Shown: positions 35,157-46,079 of the stretch, in pieces
How the letters are laid out: the number at the start of each line of letters is the position of its first letter
How positions within the stretch are numbered: the first letter of the stretch is position 1
From: Citrus sinensis
Lineage: Eukaryota; Streptophyta; Magnoliopsida; Sapindales; Rutaceae
Length of the DNA stretch: 64,000 nt
Assembly: GCF_022201045.2 (NCBI RefSeq)
Contig: NC_068564.1
Span: 33,075,001-33,139,000 of the forward strand
Direction of reading: 5' to 3'
Translations under genes and position numbers: made by a program
Notes under the pieces: model-generated
What the model was told of the DNA's origin: nothing
Database searches by the model: none
The model's input: the letters and a program-made list of their open reading frames with translations, nothing else

Positions 35157-36287
35157 ATGGCCGTTGATTCATCACCACCCGTTGCTTCTCCAATTGGATT
35201 CGAAGGCTTTGAAAAACGTTTAGAGATTACTTTCTCACCAGCTCCCATTTTCACTGACCCATCTGGCCTCGGCCTACGGGCTCTGACTCGTTCTCAACTC
35301 GACTCATTCCTCGATCTCGCTAAGTGCACCATCGTTTCTCAGCTCTCCAACACCGAGTTTGACTCATACGTTTTGTCCGAGTCGAGCCTCTTCGTTTTCC
35401 CCTCGAAGATTATTCTCAAAACTTGTGGGACCACGAAGCTGCTCTCGTCAATCCCACAGATTCTCAAACTCAGTGACTCACTCTCACTTGCTGTTTCTTC
35501 TGTCAAGTACTCGCGTGGCAGCTTCATTTTCCCTAATTACCAACCCTCCCCTCACTGTTGCTTCTCCGAAGAAGTCTCCACTCTGAACGAGCACTTTGGT
35601 TACCTGAACGCCAAGGCTCACGTCATTGGCGATCCCAAGTTTCCTAATCGGAACTGGCACGTTTACTCGGCGTCGAAAGAGAGATCGTTTGATAGCGTGG
35701 TGACTCTCGAGATGTGCATGACCGGCTTGGATAGAAAGAAAGCAGCTGTGTTTTACAAGAGCTCGTCTGGGGCCGCGGGGGCCGGTGAAATGACCAAAAT
35801 GTCTGGGATTAGTGAGATTCTTCCCAGTCACGTGATCTGCGACTTTGAGTTTGACCCGTGCGGGTACTCTATGAACGGAATCGACGGTCCAGCGTTTTCT
35901 ACGGTGCACGTGACACCAGAGGATGGATTCAGCTACGCTAGCTATGAGGCCGCGGGGTTCGACCTCGGGTTGGTGAGATTCGAACCAGTGGTCAAGAGAG
36001 TCCTCAACAGCTTCGCCCCACGTGAGTTCTCTGTCGCCGTCACGTGCGGGAGTGGGACCCAGTGGTGGTCCATGGAGGGCGCTGACGTGGAAGGGTATTC
36101 GAGTGAGACCGCGGTGAAGCAGGAGCTGGCAGGCGGTGGTTGCGTTGTGTACAAGACTTACTCAGTTGATCCCAATGCGAGGTGCGCGGTGAGCGCCCCT
36201 CCAAAGGTGCCTAATCACTGCTGGAAGGAGGTGGCAGCAGAGGAGGAAAGCGGCATGGTGGTTTGTCGTTTTGTTTCGCCGGCTTAG
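35157..36287 (+). CDS. SAMDC: S-adenosylmethionine decarboxylase proenzyme
   Basis: Intronless 376-residue ORF. The enzyme decarboxylates S-adenosylmethionine to supply aminopropyl groups for spermidine and spermine, in the cytosol. The proenzyme self-cleaves between Glu75 and Ser76 in YVLSESSLFVF, turning Ser76 into the pyruvoyl cofactor. Other family landmarks are LRALTRSQLDSFL, KTCGTTKLLSSIP and the FSYASYEAAGFDLG segment. Length is close to other plant forms (about 360). The N-terminal 40 residues (ITFSPAPIFTDPSGLG) diverge from the usual FFEPG-type wording, suggesting a diverged isoform. Codon usage is more GC-rich than that of the F-box genes. Translation is expected to be polyamine-controlled by the two uORFs upstream. 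Confidence 0.95.
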   Translation: MAVDSSPPVASPIGFEGFEKRLEITFSPAPIFTDPSGLGLRALTRSQLDSFLDLAKCTIVSQLSNTEFDSYVLSESSLFVFPSKIILKTCGTTKLLSSIPQILKLSDSLSLAVSSVKYSRGSFIFPNYQPSPHCCFSEEVSTLNEHFGYLNAKAHVIGDPKFPNRNWHVYSASKERSFDSVVTLEMCMTGLDRKKAAVFYKSSSGAAGAGEMTKMSGISEILPSHVICDFEFDPCGYSMNGIDGPAFSTVHVTPEDGFSYASYEAAGFDLGLVRFEPVVKRVLNSFAPREFSVAVTCGSGTQWWSMEGADVEGYSSETAVKQELAGGGCVVYKTYSVDPNARCAVSAPPKVPNHCWKEVAAEEESGMVVCRFVSPA

Positions 36288-38355
36288 GTCTATGTCAGTC
36301 TTTGTTTGTTTGAGTCATTCAGTCACAGCCAGTTGCTCTATATTATTAAATAATTGCCGGTTTTCGGTTTGCTTTTAAAAGTATTGTTCTGGTTTTATTT
36401 TATTTTATGTTATTGCAGTCTTTTTGTTTTATGTGTGAAAAATAATTCGGCTCGGCCATTATGCTCTATTTCGCGTTGATTTCTTGGCCCAATGTCGCAA
36501 AGGAAGTAAATGGCTGGCTTTTTTTTTTTTTTTTTTTTTTTTTAATCTTTGGTGATTGTGTACAAAAAAGTAGAACGAACGAATCATGATGGCACAATGA
36601 CAATGCAAAGATTGTGACGGCAAATCCAATTGACATGATAATTAAGATAAGATATGGGTAAGTCTTTTTATAGTAAGGTTTTCCCCCCGATATGACAGTT
36701 TGGTAATCGGTAGGACCAAATACAAAAATGTTTATGGTGTGGTACAACTTATGAGATGAGATGCCAAATTCATTGGCTTGGCTTTTCTTGATTCATAGAG
36801 ATTAAAGTCAAGGGAATTTTGCCCTTTTCTCATCATTTTATGTTGGATTAAGGTTCACTTTAACCTTAGTTTCAAATCTCTTTACTAAAGAGCTAATGAT
36901 GATGTTTATTAGGTCGTCATTATTTATTTATTTATTTAGTTATTACCATTATTTTTTTTCCTTTTTATAAAATTGTATCTTACTTTATATCAGAGTTTGC
37001 ACACCTATATCTCAAAAGTTATATTCATAAATCAAATTACATTTTTGAGTTAATGATAGTGTTCATAACGCTTCCATTTAAAAAATTGAACCATATATCT
37101 CATAAGAAAAATAGACACTCAACCCATAATTTGAACTTTTAATATTGTGATTTGTAAGAGTAGAGCTTTTAACATCCCTATAAAATTCTTATAACTCTTT
37201 TTTTTTTTTTTAAATTTTATTTGCTAAAATGCCCTTAGTTTTGATTTATAAAGTACAAACCCATGTGAAAAATAAAATAATCATCTTCCCATAAAATTTC
37301 ACCTTAAAAAAAGTATCTTTTTGAAATTTTTTATTATAAATACATACAAATCCCAAAAATATTTAAATATTTTCTTCTTATTTTATTTATATTTCTATGA
37401 CTCAAAATTCTTATAGTTTTCTTTTAAATAAATATTTTTCAATTAAAAATTAAAAATAGATCACTTCTGATGTGTGTAGAAATTTTGTTTAAATATTTAA
37501 TTAAAAATTTGTATTCAAAATAAATAATAAATTAATTTGTTCTCAGTTATTTAAGTAATTTTAGTTAAAAAAAAAAAAAACAGTTTTTATGATAAATTTT
37601 GAAGGGGTGTAGAAAAATCTACTCGAAACGTAGCCCAAAAAACATGATATGGCATTTAGTTCGACGTCCATAACGGAAGTGGAGATTTGAAACTTCTATT
37701 GGGCAGGTAAATGGGCTTGAATGGATTGAGAAAGTATTCTGGTTTCTTGGGATGTTGTCCCTCTTAATTCTTTTCCAGTGCAGGGTGCAGCGTTAGGTTA
37801 GCCTGCCAGAAACGTATCTGGTTTTTGTTTTTCCCTATTTCAAGTGGATAGCTTATGAATTGACTAATGAAGTTTCCTAAATTATTCCAACTCTAATAGA
37901 AGTTTCCTAAATTTTTCTAACTTTAGTAGAAGTTTCCTCATTTTTCCTGACGAAGTTTCTCAGACTTGAGAGGTCCCTGGACATTTTGCTCATAGGATAT
38001 GCTCCTATTTTCCGGATTTTTATTCAAAATTCAACTATAAGAAAAAATTCTAGTTAAATGTCTCTCTCTTTTTTAATTATTATGCAGATTTTTGAAAGGA
38101 AGAAAATGCTTAGCTGGGTCCTTTAATAAACTTGTTTTATTTTTATTTTTTTAAAATAAAAATGTTACAAATACAAACACAGAGCAATAAACTAACTGTG
38201 CAGATAATATATAAGTAACACGAGGCTAAAGGGGCCCTATATGATGTTAAAAATAAAGGAATCAATCGGGCTCGCCACATAAAATCCACTCTAATCGCAG
38301 TCGGCTCCGAACGAACTCCCACTCACACTGACTTCGCAGCCGATCCGGATTACTT
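36288..38355. other. Intergenic between SAMDC and the GDP-fucose synthase gene
   Basis: Starts with the SAMDC 3' UTR. Contains a T-run of over 20 near 36519-36543, a long AT-rich block (36950-37580), and a small 30-bp tandem repeat at 37869-37963. No gene is supported. 38290-38355 is the probable leader of the next gene. Confidence 0.5.
37869..37963 (+). repeat. Minisatellite, ~30-bp unit, about 3.5 copies
   Basis: Units begin GAAGTTTCCTAAAT at 37869, 37899, 37929 (GAAGTTTCCTCATT) and 37952 (CGAAGTTTCTCAG, shortened). The first two units are nearly identical over 30 bases. Confidence 0.8.
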
Positions 38356-39438
38356 ATGGGAGACTCAAACAAGGGTAACATGTTTTTCCTCTTCACTTTC
38401 TGTTTGGTTCCCGAGAGAGAGAGAAAAAAAAGAAAATTTTCTCGCTGATCTCAATATTCTAAGTCGTTTGTTTTCTCAACAGATTCATGTTCCTTCCTCT
38501 CCGAAAAATCCGCCAAGATCTTCGTCGCCGGCCACCGCGGCCTAGTCGGCTCCGCCATCGTCCGGAAACTCCTCTCCCTAGGCTTCACCAATCTCCTCCT
38601 CCGCACCCACGCTGAGCTCGATCTCACTCGCCAATCCGACGTCGAATCATTCTTTGCCGCCGAGAAACCTAGCTACGTCATCGTGGCCGCCGCCAAAGTC
38701 GGGGGCATCCACGCCAACAACACTTACCCGGCCGAATTCATCGCCATCAACCTCCAAATCCAAACCAATGTCATCGACTCCGCCTTCCGTTACGGCGTCA
38801 AAAAGCTCCTCTTTTTAGGATCCTCTTGCATTTACCCCAAATTCGCCCCGCAGCCAATCCCCGAAAACGCCCTGTTGACGGGCCCCTTGGAGCCGACGAA
38901 TGAATGGTACGCTATAGCCAAAATAGCTGGGATTAAGATGTGCCAGGCTTATCAGATTCAGTATAAATTCAATGCAATTTCTGGGATGCCCACGAATTTA
39001 TATGGCCCCAATGATAATTTCCACCCCGAAAACTCCCACGTGTTACCCGCTTTGATGAGGAGATTCCACGAAGCTAAGGTGAATGGAGCTAAGGAAGTGG
39101 TGGTGTGGGGCACTGGCAGTCCGTTAAGGGAGTTCTTACACGTTGATGATTTGGCTGATGCAGTGGTTTTCATGATGGACGAGTATGATGGACTTGAACA
39201 TTTGAATGTGGGGAGTGGGAAGGAAGTGAGCATTAAAGAGTTGGCGGAGTTGGTGAAGGAAGTAGTGGGATTTGAAGGAGAGCTTGTTTGGGATTCATCC
39301 AAGCCAGATGGAACGCCGAGAAAGCTGATGGATAGTTCTAAGCTTGCCGGGTTGGGGTGGAGGGCAAAGATTGAGCTTAGAGATGGTCTTGCTGATACTT
39401 ATAAGTGGTACTTGGAGAATGTTAAGCAATGCTGGTAA
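38356..39438 (+). CDS. GER: GDP-L-fucose synthase (GDP-4-keto-6-deoxymannose epimerase-reductase)
   Basis: Two exons, 38356-38374 and 38483-39438, give 324 residues. The first exon encodes MGDSNK and splits a Gly/Asp codon. The short exon is accepted because the long frame has no ATG before the Rossmann motif. The protein converts GDP-4-keto-6-deoxy-D-mannose to GDP-L-fucose with NADPH, in the cytosol, supplying fucose for xyloglucan, rhamnogalacturonan II, arabinogalactan and N-glycans. Landmarks: [11 protein letters not shown] (dinucleotide-binding glycine motif), AAKVGGI, the LGSSCIYP serine segment, the catalytic Tyr/Lys in EWYAIAK, and NLYGPNDNF substrate-binding residues. Length matches the family (about 310-330). 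The coding region near its start is distinctly GC-rich compared with the flanks. Close to Arabidopsis GER1/GER2; I cannot say which. Confidence 0.93.
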
Positions 39439-40902
39439 TTAAGCTGGTTCATTTTTGTGTTGTTTTATTAGAATTATTGGTTTCATTTGAATAATATGAA
39501 TTGATTGTGTGCCATTATGATTAAGGTTGTTATGATTAATGAGAGAGATGTTGTAGAACTATTTGGAGCAAACTTTCTGTTGTAATTGATAGATTATCAA
39601 TTTTTATGGTTATTAATTGGTTCTGCAGATACTTATTTTGTTATCTGCAGACAATGTTATGAATGACCATATATTTTTATGGTGCCCAAAAAAAATGTTA
39701 TACGACTTTGCTTATGTCATATGTTGATCTCTTGCTAGTGTTGTTGCTGCACCGCAGATTGTTTTTTCATTTTCATTGTTCTCATCTGTGGTTATATTTC
39801 TACATTAGTAGCTATGGAGTTTGTAGTCACTCTCCGTTTATTTGTCGTAAAATCTTATCTTGATTGTTGAGGCTTCTTTTTACACTATTTTGCATCCTCC
39901 CAAACTATTAGAAGAATGGATAATGGTCTATATATTCTCATAATTTCTAAGCAGATTGATTGAGAGCTCATATTCATATAGAGAGGCCTGTTTCACCCAT
40001 GCCTTGGAATATTTAGGTCATTCACTGCTTGCGTTCTATTCTGTTTTCCACCCTAGTGGACTTGTGATTGATACAATTAATTTGTAGTAGCCAGGGATAA
40101 GTATCATGATCTCTTTCATATGCTAAAGTTCTCAAATTTTGTTGTATTTTTCCCTCTCATGCATATGAAAAGAAATGCATTCGTAGGAACTATATGGCCG
40201 GAATAGGGTGTTCTTAATAGTCGTAGATGATATCCTATCAATGGTAGTAATGCTCTGCTAGAAAGTATTTGCTGCGAATGATGGCATTTGCCTATGATTT
40301 ATTTGTCCTTTGTGGTCTCTCAAAAGTTCTGTCTGTTAGGTATTGGGTGTTTTTTATTGCAATTAGGCCAGTACCTGAATCTTATATTCGCTAGATGACT
40401 GAGGGACACGGCCGTTTTAGCCTTCAGAGCAGTTAACATTCAAGTGGTTGTTTTAGCATTTGAAAATTTCCACATCTTTCGCTTGAAACAGTTTGTAGAA
40501 GGCAGCTGCGATTCTTCATTTCTTCTGTTGTTCCTCCTACTGAAGCACTCCCTCACACAGAGATCTGATTCTTCTGCTTATTCCTTCTGAACGAAATGCA
40601 CACAATGAGGTGCATGCGAAATTATTATTATTTGTCGGTGCTTAGATGTAGCGAAATTCATAAACAATAAAGGGCTTTGCTATTAATGATTCAAAATTAA
40701 TTTCTTGGTCCCCTCAATTAGGCCCAACAATAGTTCTCTTTAAAAGTCCCTTTGAACCATGCCGTTGGCCCATATCAATACATGTGGATCTCAGAATCAA
40801 TTACTTCATTCAAAATTTCGGTAGAAGCCCAATCACTTTCGTAAAAAAAAAATAAAAATTCCTGCAAAATCCATGTGGCAAAACTATAAATGCATTTTTT
40901 TT
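39439..40902. other. 3' flank of GDP-fucose synthase and intergenic sequence
   Basis: Less AT-rich than most spacers here and without recognised repeats up to about 40600. Part may be a long 3' UTR or a non-coding transcript. No coding region is supported. Confidence 0.4.
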
Positions 40903-41609
40903 GGGGATTGTCACTTTCCCCCCTACAGCAATTAACATATACTATTTACCTCCTTACTGTTTTTATAATGGCCAAAAAATCTCCTAACAGTATAAGTTTA
41001 CAATATTACCCTTATTTTTAATTACTCTTTTATTTACATTTATTATAAATTAAATAAATTACATGAATAGAAACTAAATAAAAAAATTAAGTATTAAAAA
41101 CAAGAAATATATGTTTTGATATGAGAAAAAAAATTAATAATAAATTTTTTTTCTTGTAATTATTTATTTTGTGAACATTTTCTTATAATAAACATTTTGT
41201 AATATTTTAAAATTAAATGTAAAAAGTATAGGTAAAATATTTTATTATTTATTTTATAATAAATTTTTATTTGTCATTCAAATTTTCTTATAATAATTTT
41301 TTTTATCATTTTATAATAACTTTCTTATATATTTATTATAAGAAAGTTTTTTTACAAAATAAGTACAAGAAAAAAAAATTTATTATTAATTTTTTCTCAT
41401 ATCAAAACATATATTTCTTATTTTTAATGCTTAATTTTTTATTTAGTTTATATTCATGTCATTTATTTAATTTATAATAAATATAAATAAAAGAGTAATT
41501 GAAAATAAGGGTAATATTATAAACTTATACTATCAAAAAAGTTTTTAGTCATTATAAAAAAAAAAATAGTATATGTTGATTACTGTAGCGGGAGAATTGA
41601 CAATATCTC
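40903..41609. mobile_element. Long-TIR foldback element, ~707 bp
   Basis: Nearly the whole element is a palindrome. The left arm (GATTGTCACTTTCCCCCCTA, CAGCAATTAACATATACTAT, then AATATTACCCTTATTTT) is matched in reverse complement by the right arm ending GAGAATTGACAATATCTC. Arms are about 340 bases each. The borders lie in T-runs, so the target duplication cannot be read with certainty. Non-autonomous, Mutator-like or foldback class by structure. Confidence 0.7.
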
Positions 41610-41694
41610 TTTTTTTTTTTTCATTTCTTTTATCCTTTTGGCCATGAATGATTAAGGGGTAGTTCAAAATTGCAAATTTTATTGTGTAAAAGAA

Positions 41695-42920
41695 GGAAAA
41701 TGCTACTTTCCCCGGGTCAAACCCCGGGTCAGACCCCGAAACTTATCCAAACGACGTCGTTTCATCCTTTTTTTTTTCTTCTTTCATTCTCCCTAAACGA
41801 CGCTGTTTTGTCTTAGGCAAAACCAGCGACAGGTTGGCAGCCCCACATTGCTTTCTCTTTCTCTTCCGTCTTCCCCTTCCTCTCACAGCCATTCACGATC
41901 CATTAATATCTCACTGCCAAATTCAGTGACATACACTTAGTAGGTGCAATAGCAAAGCATCTGATTTTATTCCTCTCAATGTTCCCCAACTTGTCCAGAT
42001 TCTGAACCACAATCAACACCAACAATGCCACCACCCCTGCCCCCAGTGAATGCCCAGCAAATTTCAAAGTATAATTATGAACCAAATAGACCAAAACTTA
42101 CTTTTATTTAACGATTTACAAAATCTATTTCACTAGAAGGCATCTCATTAATTTCACCTGATTGTTTAGCAGGTTTAAAACTGATCTTATCAAGGCAGAT
42201 TTTCACATTGGCTTACTAAGAAGAAAAATCGACATTTATGATCCAGCAAAGTTATGCGGCCAAGCCTAAAATTCTGCAGCCAACAAAATTGCAACAAAGC
42301 GGCAGCAAAGTTCATGATCCAGCAGCAGCTTAAAAATCTTACAGGAAACCAAAGGGGGAAAAAAAGAGAAGTCAAGAAGTCAATGCATTTGAAGGCTTCG
42401 TAAAGAACAGATTTTGCCCCCTCCAAATAATTTCCAAGTACGACAAGGGTAGCTTGATGCAATAATTGTGGCGAGATGGCGCACCAGCAGCGACGGAGAT
42501 CGAGATGAAGCAGCAACGGCACCAGAGATGAAGTGCAGCAACCGAGAAGGGCACACCGAGAGAGAGCAGTTCTGGAGAGAAAAGGATAGAGAGCTCGCTG
42601 TTGTGTGTAGATCGGCAAAGATAAGGAGAGAGAGAGCTTCGTTGTGAGCAGATCAGGAAAAGAAGGAGAGAAAATTTTGTGAGTCACCTTCGTTTCGAGT
42701 AGATCAGGAAAGGAGGGAGAGAGTGCACTGTGAGTTGTTCGTGAACGAGACTTTTTTGTACCCAGGTGAAAAGAAAGGAAAGTGTAAATGTGTTTTGTGC
42801 CTAAGTCAAAGAAAGAAAAGAAAAATGTGTTAAACGCACCGTTTTCAATTTAATCAAAACGGTGCGTTTTAAATTCGGGGCGCAGTTCGGGGTTAAATTC
42901 GGGGGAAATAGCAGCGCTCC
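41695..42920. mobile_element. TIR element carrying a host lipase fragment (Pack-type), 8-bp TSD
   Basis: Left end GGAAAATGCTACTTTCCCC and right end complement GGAGCGCTGCTATTTCCCCC form imperfect TIRs. The 8-bp repeat TAAAAGAA flanks at 41687-41694 and 42921-42928. Subterminal GGGTCAAACCCCGGGTC and CCGTTTT...AAAACGG motifs lie inside the ends. The interior contains, on the minus strand, an exon of a class 3 lipase (41903-42094) and further non-TE sequence with an open frame at 42190-42687. No transposase. An 8-bp TSD allows hAT or Mutator-like assignment. Confidence 0.75.
41903..42094 (-). pseudogene. Captured class 3 lipase exon
   Basis: The minus strand reads YTLKFAGHSLGAGVVALL, then IERNKIRCFAIAPTKCMSLN and LAVRY, ending at a stop. 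GHSLG is the nucleophile elbow of alpha/beta-hydrolase lipases. The downstream IRCFAIAP..CMSLNLAVRY is specific to plant sn1-specific diacylglycerol lipase-type proteins (At3g49050/At4g16070-like, from memory). Only this one exon is present; the rest of the catalytic domain is missing. It lies wholly inside the TIR element 41695-42920 and is probably non-functional. Confidence 0.8.
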
Positions 42921-43075
42921 TAAAAGAAAAGAAGGGGTATGGCCACATTAAATGCATTGCCTAGGACGGAAGAACATAGATCTAAATCTATTAATAATGT
43001 CAGATGCAATGTAAAAGTGACGTAATTTTCATTTTCTACTGTTGGGATTTTAGGGGGAAAAAAAGCTACACAATA

Positions 43076-43240
43076 ATACTTCTGCAATGGGAAAAGTAAC
43101 TCTAATGAAGGATTTGAAGCTGGTCCAGGGCCAGTCAACAAGATAGAGACACTTGAAATTCTGAAGATGCAAGCAAGCAATGAGCATGCTTATTTGATTT
43201 CTGGAATTACAGTTGAAGTGGACGTGCCACCTGCTTCGAC
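43076..43240 (+). pseudogene. Unidentified coding-like fragment
   Basis: A continuous frame reads YFCNGKSNSNEGFEAGPGPV, then NKIETLEILKMQASNEHAYL and ISGITVEVDVPPA. It looks more protein-like than surrounding AT-rich sequence but has no start codon in a good context and runs into low-complexity sequence. I do not recognise the family. It could be an exon relic or chance. Confidence 0.3.
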
Positions 43241-43849
43241 TGCTCACTGCAGTCTAAATCACGACACCCACAAAACTACTTACTTAAATTATAACCATAA
43301 CATTATCTTAGGCTTGGCCCCTGATTTGTTTTTTTTTTATAATAATTTGAGTCCCCTTTCGCGGAAAAAATTAAGAGAGAAAAGAAGAAAAGAAAAGAAA
43401 TACATTCATTTTTGCTTGTTTTTTTACATAAAAGATTGTCATAAATGCGATTACACTTGTTAAGTAACAGTTCCTCTAAAACTTGTCACGAGGACAAGAA
43501 ATCAAACTTGAGAGTTCTCATAGGTTACAAAACGCACGCACGAATATTGGATGGCCATGTACGTAGCCATGCTCTCTCCGTAGATTCTTTAAGTTTCGTT
43601 AAAAGTATATTTGATGTAGACGTAGACCCACCCCGTGATTATAATTTAAACTAAAGTCTCTGATGTAATCTTAATTTTCCGCTATTCAGACAGGATAGCT
43701 TACTAGCTTAGGCGTTTTATTCGGAAATTCGGGAGATTCAAATGATTTGTATCAATTGAATCTCTTGTGGAGTACCCACAGATTTTTTTTTTTTACTTTT
43801 TGTCCTCTTTGGAGAAAAGAAAAACCCCAGCGTCCATGAAATTTTGCCA

Positions 43850-45160
43850 GGGTAATTTTTAAGGACCTCCCCTGAGGTTTACCGTATTGACACATAGAGA
43901 GAATGTATCCACGTAATTACAACCACCTCCCCTCCCGTTAGTATGAAAATACGTATGTCGTCAGTATATAAGGATAAATGTGTAAAATTTAAAATAATTC
44001 AAAATTCAAGTTGATATTTTATTGATATACGAGAAATATTAATTGTTACACTTTGTTAACCAATACTTTGCATTAACCAGTAAACAAAAGAAAACATCTA
44101 CTTAACTTTCTCTTTCTCTTCCACGTAACCACAGCACTAATTTCATCTTTTTAAAGCTATGAAGAAGCAGCTCCTTTTGCCCGAAGCTTTATCAAGATTA
44201 AAAACGATTTTATCACAAAAGCAATTTCTGAAAATCTTTGCTTTGAGTGCCATCTTCTGTTTCTCAGTTGTTTGCGGCAACACTTCGCTAAGGTATGCCG
44301 TTGGAGCTGCGACCTTGTTCTTCAACGCAATTTCCACTTTTCTGCTTACTTGCAAGAAAGAATTTGCCGAGGTTTACTATGCATTGATGCCAGTTGTGCT
44401 TGTTATTGTGTTGGCTAGCAACAACGAGCCCCTGTTTTATTTACTTGGGTTCTTGGTTTGTATTGGATCCACAACTAGGCGTGCTTCGAAATATGCTATT
44501 CAACAAATCCTGTTAACGTCAAAGGCTGAAAAAATAAATTTTATGAATTTGTTGGTTTATATGGCACCCATGGCTGCATCGATCTTTCTTCCATTTACCC
44601 TCTACATTGAAGGCATGTGGCCGCAATTACAATTGAGAAAGCTTGAGAAGACAGATTCATTGTGTACTTGTTACTTGGGAATGCCACCATCGCTTATTTG
44701 GTTAATTTGACCAAATTTTTGGTCAGAAAGCATACATGTACATTGACTTTGCAGGTGCTTGGCAATGCAAAGGCAGCCCTTGCCGCAGTTGTTTTGGTTA
44801 TGATTTTCAAGAATCCGGTGACCGTAATGGGAATGACTGAATTTGTAGTCACGACAATGATCGCGGTGCTTTACAGTAAAGTAAAGAAGAGATTTAAAAT
44901 CTCAACTCATTGATGATGATAAAGTGAGTAAATGATTCATTTTGGTTGTCGTAACTCGTAAACATGGGTACAACTCTTTTTTTTTAATTTTTTCATTTCA
45001 CTTTACTTTTGGCAGGAAGGGTAATTTAGTCATTTCAACAATCAACCAACAGTCAAACTAACCGGATACTAACGGGAGGGGAGGTGGTTGTAATTACATG
45101 GATACATTCTCTCTATGTGTCAATATGGTAAACCTAAGGGGAGGTCCCTAAAAATTACCC
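43850..45160. mobile_element. Pack-MULE: Mutator-like element carrying a transporter pseudogene, 10-bp TSD
   Basis: 95-bp terminal inverted repeats at 43850-43944 and 45066-45160 start GGGTAATTTTTA(A/G)GGACC and remain about 95% alike, including CATAGAGAGAATGTATCCA and CCACCTCCCCTCCCGTTAG. A perfect 10-bp duplication AATTTTGCCA flanks at 43840-43849 and 45161-45170. The first ~30 bases resemble the ends of the elements at 8525 and 47009, so they may share a transposase source. The cargo is a decayed sugar-phosphate/phosphate translocator gene. Structure and TSD length fit Mutator-like elements; no mudrA-like frame is present. Confidence 0.9.
44159..44913 (+). pseudogene. Captured nucleotide-sugar/triose-phosphate translocator-like gene
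   Basis: The translation contains FKIFALS-type wording (QFLKIFALSAIFCFSVVCGN, then EPLFYLLGFLVCIGSTTRRA, MNLLVYMAPMAASIFLPFTL, TLTLQVLGNAKAAL and NPVTVMGM). It matches plant TPT/NST transporters of the At1g12500/At3g11320 type as I recall them. Those have about 10 membrane spans; here the first third is missing and about 15 residues after NTSLRY are gone. A one-base loss near 44614 shifts the frame, and a TGA at 44644-44646 interrupts the shifted frame before FIVYLLLGNATIAYLVNLT. The original C-terminus and stop are retained at 44913. It lies completely inside the Pack-MULE 43850-45160. Confidence 0.85.
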
Positions 45161-45170
45161 AATTTTGCCA

Positions 45171-46079
45171 TCACATCCATGTCCCACAAAAGACACACCA
45201 GGCTTCAATATCAATAGAAGCTCAAACAAGTAAACAAATTACAAAACTGAGTTTCAGTTTCAGCTTCAGGCTTTCACGTGCATAAGCAAGCAAAGAAACA
45301 AAACATAAATTGCAGAGCACCATGGAATTGAATTGACATTTCCACGAGACTCTCTAAAGGCAAAAACAAAAGCCACCAACATTATTTTCGTCGCTCAAAC
45401 CTCAACTCTCTACTCCGTTCGTCTCTGCCTTTGTTTTTCCTTGTTTCAGTCCTGTTCATATCACACCGTATAGCGTACTACCCCAGCAAATTTAGGGCAC
45501 TATGTACCCTAAAAGCAATTGCGTTGTCAAAGCCAACCAAAAAAAAAAAAAATTAAATTAAAAAAAAACTTCAGAAAACAGATTTTGATAATAAATGTTT
45601 TGGTTGAATGAATGACATAACATAACACATGCTGCAGGATTTTGAACATGAACTGTCAAAAACTTCACCTTTCCCAAGAAGATACAATAAATTAAATTAA
45701 ATGGACAGAGGCAAGGTCTCTGACAGTGATTTTGAATTGATGAGTGATAATGGAACAGTGGTGAGAGCATTGAAGTCTGCAAAATTTCTTACGGAAATTA
45801 ACCAAATTGTTTTTTTTAATCTTTCTTCTTCTTCTTCAGTCTCACTTTCTCTAAGAAAAATTTGTGATTAAAGTTTGCTTAAACGAAACAGAACGGCGAA
45901 GGCATAAAGGGAAGATCAAAAGATAAAAGAGAATCTATTGTCACTCGAATTTAAATTAACTAAAACAGGCTAACCTGTGGTTCCTTGATGAACATTTGCA
46001 TTACACAGTAATTCTCCTTTTATCAACAAAATTAAGGGGAAAAAAAAAAGTAAAATTATATCATAACAATGAGAAGAGA
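45171..46079. other. Intergenic between the Pack-MULE and the miR171-like site
   Basis: No coding region. If the minus-strand transcript proposed for the miR171-like site exists, its 3' part would fall in this stretch. Confidence 0.35.

Noticed and set aside
35484..35909. 141-codon minus-strand frame inside SAMDC
   Set aside because: It is a shadow of the less AT-rich SAMDC coding region, with no independent support.
37200..37600. Possible MITE in the AT-rich block downstream of SAMDC
   Set aside because: No paired terminal repeats or target duplication could be found; it is probably just AT-rich spacer.
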